From: Oligoflexia bacterium
GTDB taxonomy: Bacteria > Bdellovibrionota > Bacteriovoracia > Bacteriovoracales > Bacteriovoracaceae
Assembly (NCBI GenBank): GCA_015232015.1
Contig: JADGAM010000007.1
Location: 562-53,634 of the forward strand
DNA length: 53,073 bases
Direction of reading: 5' to 3'
Below the pieces are notes generated by a model. That model was not told where the DNA came from. It searched no databases and saw only the letters and a program-made list of their open reading frames with translations. This document shows positions 43,962 through 52,249 of the stretch, piece after piece (position 1 is the stretch's first letter; every line of letters begins with the position of its first letter). A program made the translations under genes and the position numbers.

Positions 43962-46490
43962 TTAAATAAATAAGTTACCATTAGCAGATGCTGACTCATA
44001 CATATAATCTGCAACTCCCCCAATCTCCACACCATCCATAAGTTCATGTGATTTTATTCCCATGATATCCATGCTCATAGAGCAAGCTATCATTTTAACT
44101 CCAGAGTTTTTAGCATCATTAATCATTTGTTCTAACGAAAATACATTTTTCTTTTTCATAATGTATTTCATAAGTGATGTTCCCATATTCATCATATGCA
44201 TTTTGGAAAGGATTAGTCTGTTTGATCCTTTTGGCATCATAAATGAAAACATTTTTTCCAGTAATGTTTTTCCATTATAAGAAGAAATACTTTCTTTTCT
44301 TAAAACATTTAACCCCCAAAATGTAAAGAAGAGTGTTACTTGATTTCCCATAGCGCGAGCACCATTGGCCAAAACAAATGCTGCTAAAACTTTATCAAGA
44401 TCATTTGAAAAAATGATAATTGTATTTTTTTTCATAGTATTTAAATTAGTATTGCTTGTATTATTGCAAGGATTACCTTTTTCAATAATAACTTCAGTTA
44501 ATTTACATGTACTATTTACATCAATTAAAACATTTCCAGTATTTTTGCAAAAGGCATTAATGTCTCTAGCAAATCCAATGTCCGATGCTTTTGCATAAAC
44601 TCTTTCACCAACATTAATTTGATCTAATTTATTTTTTAATCTCATGATGGGTCCAGGACATTGTAGTCCTGTTAGGTCTAATTGATGTTGATAGGTTTTA
44701 GTTGTTATCATATTGCTCTCTCCATAATCACAAGTACTTATTTTGCTTTGAACTTTTTTATTGGTATTAAAGGGTAAAAATTGTAAATAGGATTTATATC
44801 CACCAGAAAGAGAGTAGATATTATCATAACCATAGCTTTTTAAGATTCTGTAAGCGCTGTAAGCTCTGATACCAACTTGGCAATAGATAATGATATCCTT
44901 ATCCTTATCATTAGGTAGCAAGTTTGGATTATTTTTTAAAGTAGTACGCAAATCATCTAGAGGAATATTTATGGCATTTTCTATATAACCAAGATCAACT
45001 TCAACTTTTGTTCGTACATCTAAAAATATAAGATTATCTTTCTTTTCGGTGGGTAATGATAATATATCTTGATAATTTATTAGTCGGAGTAATCCATTTT
45101 TTACATTATCAGCAACGGTTCCAATCATATTAAGCGGATCTTTGGCAAGTCCATAAGGAGGAGCATAACAAAACTCGATATCTTTTAATTGATAGATATT
45201 TGCTTTTGTTTTTATTAGAGTAGAGATAACATCAATTCTTTTATCAACTCCATCTGCTCCAATTCCTTGTGCTCCAAAAATTTCTCCGCTTTTTTCACTA
45301 TACAAAATTTTTAGAGTCATTTGTTTAGCATCAGGATAGTAGCCAGCATGATTTAGTGGATGAATATTTATTACTGAATATTTGATAGACATTTTATTTA
45401 AGGTTTTTTCATTTAGGCCTGTAGTTGCGGCCTGAAGATCAAAAACTTTTACAATGGCCGTTCCTAAAGTACTGTCATATCTTTGAAGCTGAAGGTTCGT
45501 GGCAATATTGTTGGTGGCAATATTATTTGCGGCAATATTATTTGCCACAATACGTGCCTGCTTATTTGCAGGGCCTGCCAGAGGAATTAAAACATTTTTC
45601 CCATGAGTGAAATGCTTTATTTCAATCGCATCACCAAGAGCAAAGATATCTAAATCTGATGTTTGTAGATATTCGTTAACAACAATACCGCCTAATTCAC
45701 CAACTTCTAGCGATGCCATTTTTGCTAAACTATTTTCTGGACGAACTCCAGCTGCAACTAAAATAATGTCAGCATTTATTTCTTCTCCTGTATTTAAAAA
45801 TATTTTATAGATAGAATCGCTTTTTGTTTCTGTTTTTTTTATCTCTTTAATAGACTTATTTAGAAATAAATTTACTCCATTGCTACAAATTTCATTATGT
45901 AAAAGGTTGGCCATTTCTTGGTCAAAGGGAGTCATTACCTGTGCTGATACTTCAAGCATGGAGGTATCAATATTTAATTTATGTAAATTTTCACACAACT
46001 CAACTCCAATAAATCCTCCTCCAATTACTAATGCACTTTTAACATTTTTTTCATCTATGTAAGAGATGATTTTATCCATATCTTCGATATTTCTTAAGGT
46101 AAAAAAGTCATTGGAAGTTATTCCCTTAATAGGTGGAGTGAAAGGTTTAGCACCTGGAGATAAAATTAATTTATCGTATGATTCATTATAGCTTTGAGCA
46201 GTTTTTTTGTTTAAAACATTTATAGTTTTATTTTGTCTATCAATTGAAATAACTTCATTTAAACTTCGGACATCAACATTGTAGCGATTTTTAAAACTAA
46301 CTTCGTCCCAAAGAATTAAATGATCTCTATCTTCAATTGTTGCAGAAATGTGATAAGGTAAACCACAATTGGCAAATGAGATATGTTGGTCTCTTTCGAA
46401 TAAAATTATTTCAAATTTTTCGTCTAATCTTCTTAGTCTTGCAGCTGCGGAGGCACCTCCGGCAACGCCACCTACTATACATATTTTCAT
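43962..46490 (-). CDS. four-domain CoA-disulfide reductase / rhodanese / TusA / DsrE protein
   Basis: An 842-residue cytoplasmic sulfur-relay enzyme. Residues 1-335 are an FAD/NAD(P)H reductase with GGVAGGASAAARLRRL and the redox Cys42 in FANCGLPYHIS; 336-455 is the dimerisation domain. A rhodanese domain (about 475-575) has Cys537 in IIYCQVGIRAYSAYR. A TusA domain (about 603-670) has Cys611 in LTGLQCPGPIMRLK. The C-terminal DsrE-like domain carries Cys803 in MIACSMSMDIMGI. Such fusions reduce persulfides or CoA disulfides and hand sulfur between domains; all four active cysteines are present. An Asn-Asn-Ile-Ala repeat (about 317-331) lies at the border of the first two domains. It starts 4 bp after the ArsR-type gene. 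Confidence 0.9.
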   Translation of the reverse strand: MKICIVGGVAGGASAAARLRRLDEKFEIILFERDQHISFANCGLPYHISATIEDRDHLILWDEVSFKNRYNVDVRSLNEVISIDRQNKTINVLNKKTAQSYNESYDKLILSPGAKPFTPPIKGITSNDFFTLRNIEDMDKIISYIDEKNVKSALVIGGGFIGVELCENLHKLNIDTSMLEVSAQVMTPFDQEMANLLHNEICSNGVNLFLNKSIKEIKKTETKSDSIYKIFLNTGEEINADIILVAAGVRPENSLAKMASLEVGELGGIVVNEYLQTSDLDIFALGDAIEIKHFTHGKNVLIPLAGPANKQARIVANNIAANNIATNNIATNLQLQRYDSTLGTAIVKVFDLQAATTGLNEKTLNKMSIKYSVINIHPLNHAGYYPDAKQMTLKILYSEKSGEIFGAQGIGADGVDKRIDVISTLIKTKANIYQLKDIEFCYAPPYGLAKDPLNMIGTVADNVKNGLLRLINYQDILSLPTEKKDNLIFLDVRTKVEVDLGYIENAINIPLDDLRTTLKNNPNLLPNDKDKDIIIYCQVGIRAYSAYRILKSYGYDNIYSLSGGYKSYLQFLPFNTNKKVQSKISTCDYGESNMITTKTYQHQLDLTGLQCPGPIMRLKNKLDQINVGERVYAKASDIGFARDINAFCKNTGNVLIDVNSTCKLTEVIIEKGNPCNNTSNTNLNTMKKNTIIIFSNDLDKVLAAFVLANGARAMGNQVTLFFTFWGLNVLRKESISSYNGKTLLEKMFSFMMPKGSNRLILSKMHMMNMGTSLMKYIMKKKNVFSLEQMINDAKNSGVKMIACSMSMDIMGIKSHELMDGVEIGGVADYMYESASANGNLFI
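45499..45543 (-). repeat. 15-bp in-frame tandem repeat x3 plus degenerate fourth
   Basis: Units of GTGGCAATATT(A/G)TT(T/G) encode repeated NNIA(A/T) in the CoA-disulfide reductase, where homologues usually have only one such segment before the GT(L/Q)GTAI strand. This looks like expansion of a single ancestral segment. Confidence 0.85.
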
Positions 46491-46494
46491 TTTT

Positions 46495-46806
46495 TCACCT
46501 CATTTTTAAAATTTTAACAATTTTAACAATATAACTCTTTAAACAAGAAATTAATTTTTTAATTCTTAAATAATATAAAGAATAATAAATTCGATTGGCC
46601 ACTTTTCTTTTTTTTATTAATTTATTTAGAAGAAGTAATTTTAGATGTTGAGAGATATTTCCTTTAGTACTACCTAATATTTCTAATACCTCTTGTGCAT
46701 ATAATTCTTTGTTGATTAGAAGACAAAGAATCATAAGACGAGTGGGGTTAGAAAGTACATGCAAGAGAGCACTAACTGTATTTGCGTGTTTTAACATTTT
46801 TTTCAT
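46495..46806 (-). CDS. ArsR/SmtB-family repressor, possibly persulfide-sensing (BigR/SqrR type)
   Basis: A 103-residue winged-helix repressor: HVLSNPTRLMILCLLINKE, the recognition helix region TKGNISQHLKLLLLNKLI and wing RIYYSLYY. Two cysteines are present: Cys28 in the second helix (RLMILCLL) and Cys88 in the last helix (KLISCLKS). BigR and SqrR also carry one cysteine in each of these helices and form a tetrasulfide bridge on exposure to sulfide; the spacing here is 60 residues against about 66 there. The next gene, 4 bp away, is a persulfide-handling enzyme, so it most likely represses its own operon. A palindrome lies 37 bp upstream. The tail is unusually Lys/Ile-rich. Confidence 0.85.
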   Translation of the reverse strand: MKKMLKHANTVSALLHVLSNPTRLMILCLLINKELYAQEVLEILGSTKGNISQHLKLLLLNKLIKKRKVANRIYYSLYYLRIKKLISCLKSYIVKIVKILKMR

Positions 46807-46842
46807 TTTTATTTATTTAATAAAAAAAGTCATTATTTAGTA

Positions 46843-46860
46843 GTTTAGCAATTACTAAAC
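46843..46860. promoter_or_regulatory. candidate operator of the sulfur operon
   Basis: GTTTAG (46843-46848) and CTAAAC (46855-46860) flank an AATT core, so 8 of 9 base pairs are symmetrical. It is 37-54 bp upstream of the repressor start, overlapping the expected promoter. ArsR-family operators are short palindromes in just this position. Confidence 0.55.
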
Positions 46861-46919
46861 AACTAATCAATATTTTAAAAAAATTAAATTAGTTTAACTT
46901 ATTTTAACTTAGTTTGATG

Positions 46920-46937
46920 GGCCAATGGACATTGGCC
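46920..46937. repeat. 18-bp palindrome with GGCC ends, after the KAS III gene
   Basis: GGCCAATG and CATTGGCC are separated by 2 bp. It lies 6-23 bp past the stop codon of the minus-strand gene. As RNA the loop is too small and no T-run follows directly, so it is only a weak terminator candidate. Confidence 0.6.
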
Positions 46938-46942
46938 ATTGA

Positions 46943-48019
46943 TTAATAGCGGATAAGTGCAGATCCCCAGGTAAAACCACTACCGAAAGTGGAGAGCGCT
47001 ACAAGCATTCCTCTTTGTAATTTATTTTCCTGAATGGCATAATCCATTCCAATAGGAATAGTTGCAGCAGTAGTATTAGCAAATTTTTGTACGGTATTAA
47101 AAACTTTAGAAGAAGGTAATTCCAATCTTTGTGAAATAGACTCAACAATGCGCAAGTTGGCCTGATGAAATAAGAATAGATCAATGTCTTGAAGTTTTAC
47201 ATTGTTGCAGTTACAACATTCATCAAGAGATTCAATCATTCTTCTAACTGCATGGGTAAATACTGCTTTTCCATTCATTCTTGGATATTGTAGCTTTTCT
47301 AATAGGTGGACATTGGTAATACGGCCTTCTCTTCCCATGGCCGATCCGGGGGCCGGTAGCCATAACTCTTTAGCAAATTGGCCGTCGGCATGAATGTGAG
47401 TGGATAATATATGTGAATCAGTATCCTTATTTTTTACTTCATTAGCAGTGAGTATTACTGCTCCTGCACCGTCACCAAAAAGAACGGAGACATCGCGACC
47501 ATCAGTGCTTTTATCTAACCCTTGAGAGTGGATTTCTGCTCCCACAATTAAAATATTTTTATAACGACCGCTTTTAATATAAAGATCTGCCATGGAGAGT
47601 GCATATATAAAACCACTACACTGTTGTCTTATATCAATGGCGGGAATTCCACTTAATTTAAGTTTACCTTGTAAAAAACAAGCAGTACCTGGAAATTCAT
47701 GATCAGGACTTAATGTTGCTAGCAAAATCATGTCGATGTCTTTTTTGTCTATATGGGCATTTTCAATTGCTTTGATAGATGCAGAGTAGGCCAAATCAGA
47801 AGTGGATTCATCACCTGTAACCCATCTACGCTCTGATATACCAGTTCTTTGCAAAATCCACTCATTAGTGGTGTCCATAATTTTTTCTAGATCAAAATTT
47901 GTAACTACATTTGAGGGAAGGAAGGATGCAACTGAAAGAATTTTACTTTGAATGTTACTGTGAAATTTACTTTGGAAGTTGTTTTCCAATTTAAGGTTAG
48001 ATTGTGATTGCTCTGACAT
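46943..48019 (-). CDS. fabH: beta-ketoacyl-ACP synthase III family (FabH-like)
   Basis: A 358-residue thiolase-fold enzyme that condenses an acyl-CoA with malonyl-ACP to start fatty-acid chains. The triad is complete: Cys134 in DIRQQCSGFIYAL, His285 in LFHQANLRI, Asn315 in KFANTTAATIP. Motif NTNEWILQRTGISERRW-like (residues 50-66) and GDGAGAVILT are standard. There is an extra N-terminal tail of about 25 residues rich in Gln/Ser/Asn (FQSK and IQSK echoes) absent from E. coli FabH. GGGGGT precedes the ATG. No other fab genes are adjacent, so it may serve a special lipid rather than bulk synthesis; fabH is therefore a family-level symbol. Confidence 0.85.
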   Translation of the reverse strand: MSEQSQSNLKLENNFQSKFHSNIQSKILSVASFLPSNVVTNFDLEKIMDTTNEWILQRTGISERRWVTGDESTSDLAYSASIKAIENAHIDKKDIDMILLATLSPDHEFPGTACFLQGKLKLSGIPAIDIRQQCSGFIYALSMADLYIKSGRYKNILIVGAEIHSQGLDKSTDGRDVSVLFGDGAGAVILTANEVKNKDTDSHILSTHIHADGQFAKELWLPAPGSAMGREGRITNVHLLEKLQYPRMNGKAVFTHAVRRMIESLDECCNCNNVKLQDIDLFLFHQANLRIVESISQRLELPSSKVFNTVQKFANTTAATIPIGMDYAIQENKLQRGMLVALSTFGSGFTWGSALIRY

Positions 48020-48119
48020 TTTACCCCCGATACAATATATAAAAACCTATTTTAATTGATAATGAAAATATAACAAGATTTAAATAAATAGACTATTATT
48101 TTTATTGTAAGATTAACTT

Positions 48120-48494
48120 TTAAGCAGCAATACTTAGTTGTGAAACTAACCAATCCTTTGCTTCTTCCATTGTTTCAAAATTAGGAATGTTTCGTTTACT
48201 TTCTTTTAGGAGATGTTCAAACATTTTTTTGTAATTATTTCCAACACCAAAAACGGCAGATGCTTTTAATAATGGACCATTAAATATTAAGTATTCCTGG
48301 CAAGTTGATAAAAATTGTGAATTGAATTTTATGTTGTTTAAATTGGCCATTACTAATAAGGAACCTGCTGGACGACTTGTAACGATTTTTTTTAACTGAA
48401 TAAAACCATCAATTATCTCTTTTTCTGTTGAGCCAGAAAAATCAAGATATAATATTGATTGATCTTTATGATTTAATACTGTTATTTTTCCCAT
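48120..48494 (-). CDS. STAS/SpoIIAA-like small protein
   Basis: A 124-residue cytoplasmic protein. The pattern LYLDFSGSTEKEIIDGFIQLKKI, then SLLVMANLNNIKFNS and KKMFEHLLKES fits the SpoIIAA-like/STAS fold (PF11964-type), small alpha/beta proteins of mostly unknown role. There is no phosphorylatable serine in the place SpoIIAA uses that I can identify with confidence. No SD is visible. It is about 100 bp upstream of the KAS III gene on the same strand. Confidence 0.65.
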   Translation of the reverse strand: MGKITVLNHKDQSILYLDFSGSTEKEIIDGFIQLKKIVTSRPAGSLLVMANLNNIKFNSQFLSTCQEYLIFNGPLLKASAVFGVGNNYKKMFEHLLKESKRNIPNFETMEEAKDWLVSQLSIAA

Positions 48495-48795
48495 AAATAT
48501 AAATTAAACGCTTTTTATATTTTATGCTATTTAGGAAAAATTTTTCTACCTATACAGTTTCTTCATTGCTAGTGATATGTTGTTTCGCACGCAAAAAAAA
48601 TACCTACCTAAAAATACCTACCTATTGATTAGAAATGGCTGAAGAGCTAAGACGATTAAATCTAAACTTCGTAAAAACCATGCACTCTACAAAAAATTAA
48701 AGTAGACAGATAGTTCAATATTGATACAATCAAAAAAATAAAATTTAAATTTAATATAATAAACAGCAAGTACTATTTATGAGGAGATTTTTGCT
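48495..48795. other. 301-bp divergent intergenic region with a 14-bp tandem duplication
   Basis: AAAAATACCTACCT is repeated in perfect tandem (48596-48623). Short frames from 48635 (MAEELRRLNLNF) and in the next frame (AKTIKSKLRKNHAL) look like scraps but have no SD. No RNA gene is apparent. Promoters for the STAS-like and CoA-transferase genes should lie here. Confidence 0.6.
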
Positions 48796-49800
48796 ATGAG
48801 TATGTGTATGAGTACGAACATCGATAATGTAACTTTATCAAGTGGTATAGGAGAAAATTTTCACCCCTTCAATCTTACTGAAAGTCGCGCTAAAATAGAA
48901 AAGAAAAAATTTGAAAATAAATTAACTACTGTTAAAGAGGCAGTTAGTAAGTATGTTCATGAAGGAAGTTATTTAGGAACAGGTGGTTTTGGATGCAATA
49001 GAATTGCAACAGCACTATTGCACGAAATTGTAAGACAAGGTAAAAAAAAATTAGCATTTGCTGGGCACACTACTACTCATGACTTTCAAATAATGGTTGC
49101 AGGAGAGTGTTTTGATCGTTGTGATGCTGCTTACATTGTAGGTCTGGAAGCAAGAGGGCTTTCAAAGTATGCTCGCAAATATATGGAGTCAGGAAAAGTA
49201 AAAACCACAGAGTGGTCAAATGCTACTTTAGCTTGGAGATACAAAGCTGCGGCCATGGGAATAAGTTTTCTACCAGCAAAGGCCTTACTAGGAACTGATA
49301 CTTTCAAATACTCTGCATGCAAAACAATTGAATGTCCATTTACAGGTGAAAAATATCTGGCAATCCCGGCCCTTGCACCTGATGTTTCGGTTATTCATGT
49401 TCATAAAGCAGATATCTACGGAAACTGTGTTATTGATGGATTAAATAATTCGGATAGTGATTTGGCCAAGGCCAGTAAGCATGTAATTGTAACTTGTGAA
49501 AGAATTGTTGCTAGTGAAGAGATTAGACGTGAGCCTTGGAAAACTGCCATTCCATACTGGAGCGTAGATGCAGTTATTCCTGTTCCCTATGGATCTTATC
49601 CAGGAAATATGGAAGGTGAATATTTTAGTGATGAACGCCATCTGGCCCAATGGTTAGAAGCTGAAAAAGATGATGCCACTTACAAAGCATTTATAAAAAA
49701 ATATATTTTAGATACAAAAGATTTTAATGAGTATCTTCAACTTTGTGGTGGTATTGAGCGAATGACCCAACTAAGAAATGAGGAATTATTAATAAAATAA
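48796..49800 (+). CDS. CoA-transferase alpha subunit (glutaconate CoA-transferase GctA-like)
   Basis: A 334-residue family I CoA-transferase subunit. The pattern LTTVKEAVSKYVHEGSYLGTGGFG and the later VIHVHKADIYGNCVIDGLN are characteristic of the alpha fold, which binds CoA but has no catalytic glutamate. It would transfer CoA between acyl groups together with the next gene. GAGGAG is 9 bp upstream of ATG 48796. The first codons ATG AGT ATG TGT ATG AGT are repetitive and give three possible in-frame starts. The beta gene follows after a 94-bp A-rich gap. Confidence 0.85.
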   Translation: MSMCMSTNIDNVTLSSGIGENFHPFNLTESRAKIEKKKFENKLTTVKEAVSKYVHEGSYLGTGGFGCNRIATALLHEIVRQGKKKLAFAGHTTTHDFQIMVAGECFDRCDAAYIVGLEARGLSKYARKYMESGKVKTTEWSNATLAWRYKAAAMGISFLPAKALLGTDTFKYSACKTIECPFTGEKYLAIPALAPDVSVIHVHKADIYGNCVIDGLNNSDSDLAKASKHVIVTCERIVASEEIRREPWKTAIPYWSVDAVIPVPYGSYPGNMEGEYFSDERHLAQWLEAEKDDATYKAFIKKYILDTKDFNEYLQLCGGIERMTQLRNEELLIK

Positions 49801-49894
49801 TAAAGTAAAAAAATAAAAAAATAAAAATATCAACTAAAAAAATACTTTTAAAAATACTTTAAAAAAATTTAAAAAGAAAAAGGGTTGTAAACAT

Positions 49895-50677
49895 ATGAGT
49901 AACAATTGCAAAATTGAATATAATAAAATGGAATTAATGGTAATAGCAGCTTCTAGAGAATTAGAGGATCGTTCCTCTGTAATAATTGGAACAGGGGTAC
50001 CTTGTGCTGCTGGAATGTTAGCACAAAAAACCCATGCTCCAAATTTAATTATTTTTTTCGAAGCGGGAGGGGCATCACCTATTCTTCCTACAATGCCAGT
50101 GTCTGTAGGGGACAGCAGAACTTCATGCAAAGCAATTATGGCCACAACCATGTTGGATGTAATGGAAATGGCCCAACGTGGACAAATGGATTATGCCTTC
50201 ATTGGAGGAGCACAAATAGATATGTATGGAAATATTAACTCAACAATTGTTGGTGATTATAAAAAACCAAAAGTGCGTTTTCCAGGAAGTGGTGGTGCAA
50301 ATGATTTGGCGTCTCTTTGTAAAAAAACTTTAGTAGTAACCAATAATGATAAACGCAGATTTGTTGAGAAAGTTGATTTTATTACTACTCCTGGATATCT
50401 TTGTGGACCAGGTTCTCGAGAGAAAGCAGGTCTTCCAGCAGGCACAGGCCCTTATAGAGTAATAACTGATATGGCAATTATGGATTATGACGATAAAGAA
50501 AAAAGGATGAGAGTAATTTCAATACATCCTGGAGTAACTTTCGAACAGGTTCAAGAAAATACTGGCTTTAAATTATTAGTTAGTTCAGATCTAAAAGAGA
50601 CTAAGGCGCCAACAAAAGAAGAGTTAAAGATTTTAAGAGAGGAAGTGGATCCTCAAAGATATATAATCGGTCGATAG
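49895..50677 (+). CDS. CoA-transferase beta subunit (GctB-like, catalytic)
   Basis: 260 residues. Glu56 in IIFFEAGGASPILP is at the place of the catalytic glutamate that forms the acyl-glutamyl thioester in GctB (Glu54). GSGGANDLASL and CGPGSREKAGLPAGTGPYR are conserved stretches of the beta fold. Together with the alpha gene this makes a heteromeric enzyme. The substrate could be glutaconate, a 3-oxoacid or another short acid; sequence alone does not decide. AAAGGG lies about 11 bp upstream. No other catabolic genes are near. Confidence 0.85.
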   Translation: MSNNCKIEYNKMELMVIAASRELEDRSSVIIGTGVPCAAGMLAQKTHAPNLIIFFEAGGASPILPTMPVSVGDSRTSCKAIMATTMLDVMEMAQRGQMDYAFIGGAQIDMYGNINSTIVGDYKKPKVRFPGSGGANDLASLCKKTLVVTNNDKRRFVEKVDFITTPGYLCGPGSREKAGLPAGTGPYRVITDMAIMDYDDKEKRMRVISIHPGVTFEQVQENTGFKLLVSSDLKETKAPTKEELKILREEVDPQRYIIGR

Positions 50678-50722
50678 CTGATTGTGAAGATAACCAACAC
50701 ATAATTTAATTAGGGGTATTAT

Positions 50723-50853
50723 ATGGCAAAGGTAGTAGGCATCGACCTTGGGACCTTCAATTCATCAATTGGCATCAGAGAGTAGAGACAAGAATTTTAA
50801 AATCAGCAGAGGGGACATAGAATCCTATCCTCTGGGAAAATTCTAAAACCTAG
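50723..50853 (+). pseudogene. Hsp70/DnaK-like N-terminal remnant
   Basis: ATG 50723, behind TAGGGG, reads MAKVVGIDLGTFNSSIGIRE and then TAG. IDLGTxNS is the first ATP-binding motif of Hsp70. In another frame (50791-50853) RILKSAEGT, a stop, and NPIL resemble the next Hsp70 segment (PNAEGxRTTPS). So the start of an Hsp70 gene is present with a frameshift and stops, and nothing recognisable follows. Confidence 0.7.
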
Positions 50854-50893
50854 CAAAGTCATTACCTATAAGTTTTATAAGACTTAAGGTCCC

Positions 50894-50923
50894 TAAATTC
50901 CCATTTCTTAAATTCCCATTTTT
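50894..50923. repeat. 15-bp tandem duplication with one mismatch
   Basis: TAAATTCCCATTT(C/T)T x2, in the non-coding stretch between the Hsp70 remnant and the protease gene. The rest of 50854-51139 is AT-rich, contains no gene I can support, and should hold the promoter for 51140. Confidence 0.9.
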
Positions 50924-51139
50924 AAGGAACGGCCGTAAAATAATAAGTCAGTAGTCGGTGTTCAAAGTTAGATAATTATATATTAGTAAATTATTATCAT
51001 CTGTTATTTTTGTTATCAGTATTATCAATATTATTAAAAAAAATATTATTTTTAAAATAATTTCTAAAAACGTATCTTGCATAATATACTCTGATTAACA
51101 TTGAAAAATGTTTAATATTTTTTAGTTAGGAGGGTTTTT

Positions 51140-52249
51140 ATGAATCTTAGTAAGGCCTGCTTTTTAAGTTTATTTTTTCTTTTCTTATTTTCTATATCCG
51201 ATATATTTGCTTATTCTTCAAATGGACAACAACAGATAGCGGCCAAAGAATGGAATATTATGATTTATATGGCCGCTGATAATAACTTAGATAGTTTTGC
51301 TTCAAAAGACATGCAAGAGATTGTTAAAGCAGGTGGTAGTTCTCCAACAATGGATGTAACCGTTATGTATGATGGAGAAAAAAATGGTGATTCAAAATAT
51401 ATTCACTATAATACTAAAGGAAAAATTGATTTTACAAAAGTATTAGGTGAAATTGATTCTGGAGATATTAAAGAGGTTGATAAATTTGTTAAATGGTCAT
51501 CAACTGCATATCCAGCAAAAAATTATTTTCTAGTTTTATGGAATCATGGTTCAGGATGGAATCTAGAAAATGGTATTGATCCTGTTCGTGCTATTCATAT
51601 TGAAGGTGTTGCTTACGATGATAATGGAACGAATGTTACAACTCAAGAACTAGGTGAATTTGTTGCTAAGTCAGCAGTTAAAATCGATATTTTAGGATAT
51701 GATGCCTGTTTAATGCAAATGATAGAGGTATTATATCAAGTGAAAGATAGTGTTAAATACGTGGTAGCTTCAGAAGAGTTAGAGCCAGGTGAAGGATGGC
51801 CATATGAGAAATTTTTAATAAGAAATAATTTTACACCAGAAGAGTTATTAAGCAATTTAGTTGATGCTTATGGTACTTATGGTTCAACTTTATCTGCAAT
51901 TAATGTTGATAAATTTAATAAATTTCTTCCATTTTTCAAGAGATGGGTAACTACTCTTACTAAGGATAAACTTGCTTCAATTAAAAAAGATGCAGTTATA
52001 TTCTCTTCTTCAGGAGGAATTGATCTAGGTAACCTAATTGAAGCTTATATTAGTAATACTATTGATACTGCTAACAATGGAAAAGAGTTATATGATTCCT
52101 ATAAGAGTATGTTTATTAATGTAAAAAATGATAGTGAATACCAAAAAGCAACAGGACTTGCAATTTACTTACCAGACTCTTTTGATAGTGATTATTTAGA
52201 CCTTAATTTTGCTAAAGATTTTCCAGCTTGGGTAAACTTAATACGTTAA
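51140..52249 (+). CDS. secreted clostripain-family (C11) cysteine protease
   Basis: 369 residues with a signal peptide (cleavage near DIFAYSS). The C11 catalytic dyad is visible: His136 in LVLWNHGSGW and Cys190 in IDILGYDACLMQMIEV, in the caspase-like order. IMIYMAADNNLDSFA is the family opening. Clostripain cleaves after arginine; family members are calcium-activated and often self-process, though the specificity here cannot be read. TAGGAGG precedes the ATG at 51140. The gene ends 4 bp inside the end of the convergent metalloprotease gene. A secreted protease would suit a predatory or scavenging lifestyle. Confidence 0.9.
   Translation: MNLSKACFLSLFFLFLFSISDIFAYSSNGQQQIAAKEWNIMIYMAADNNLDSFASKDMQEIVKAGGSSPTMDVTVMYDGEKNGDSKYIHYNTKGKIDFTKVLGEIDSGDIKEVDKFVKWSSTAYPAKNYFLVLWNHGSGWNLENGIDPVRAIHIEGVAYDDNGTNVTTQELGEFVAKSAVKIDILGYDACLMQMIEVLYQVKDSVKYVVASEELEPGEGWPYEKFLIRNNFTPEELLSNLVDAYGTYGSTLSAINVDKFNKFLPFFKRWVTTLTKDKLASIKKDAVIFSSSGGIDLGNLIEAYISNTIDTANNGKELYDSYKSMFINVKNDSEYQKATGLAIYLPDSFDSDYLDLNFAKDFPAWVNLIR

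Noticed and set aside
48635-48700. Short gene in the CoA-transferase upstream region
   Set aside because: Two overlapping frames of about 20 codons, no SD, no recognisable similarity.
50930-50945. AACGGCCGT as part of an attachment site or origin box
   Set aside because: Single short palindrome in a GGCC-rich genome, with no repeats, DnaA-box cluster or integrase nearby.
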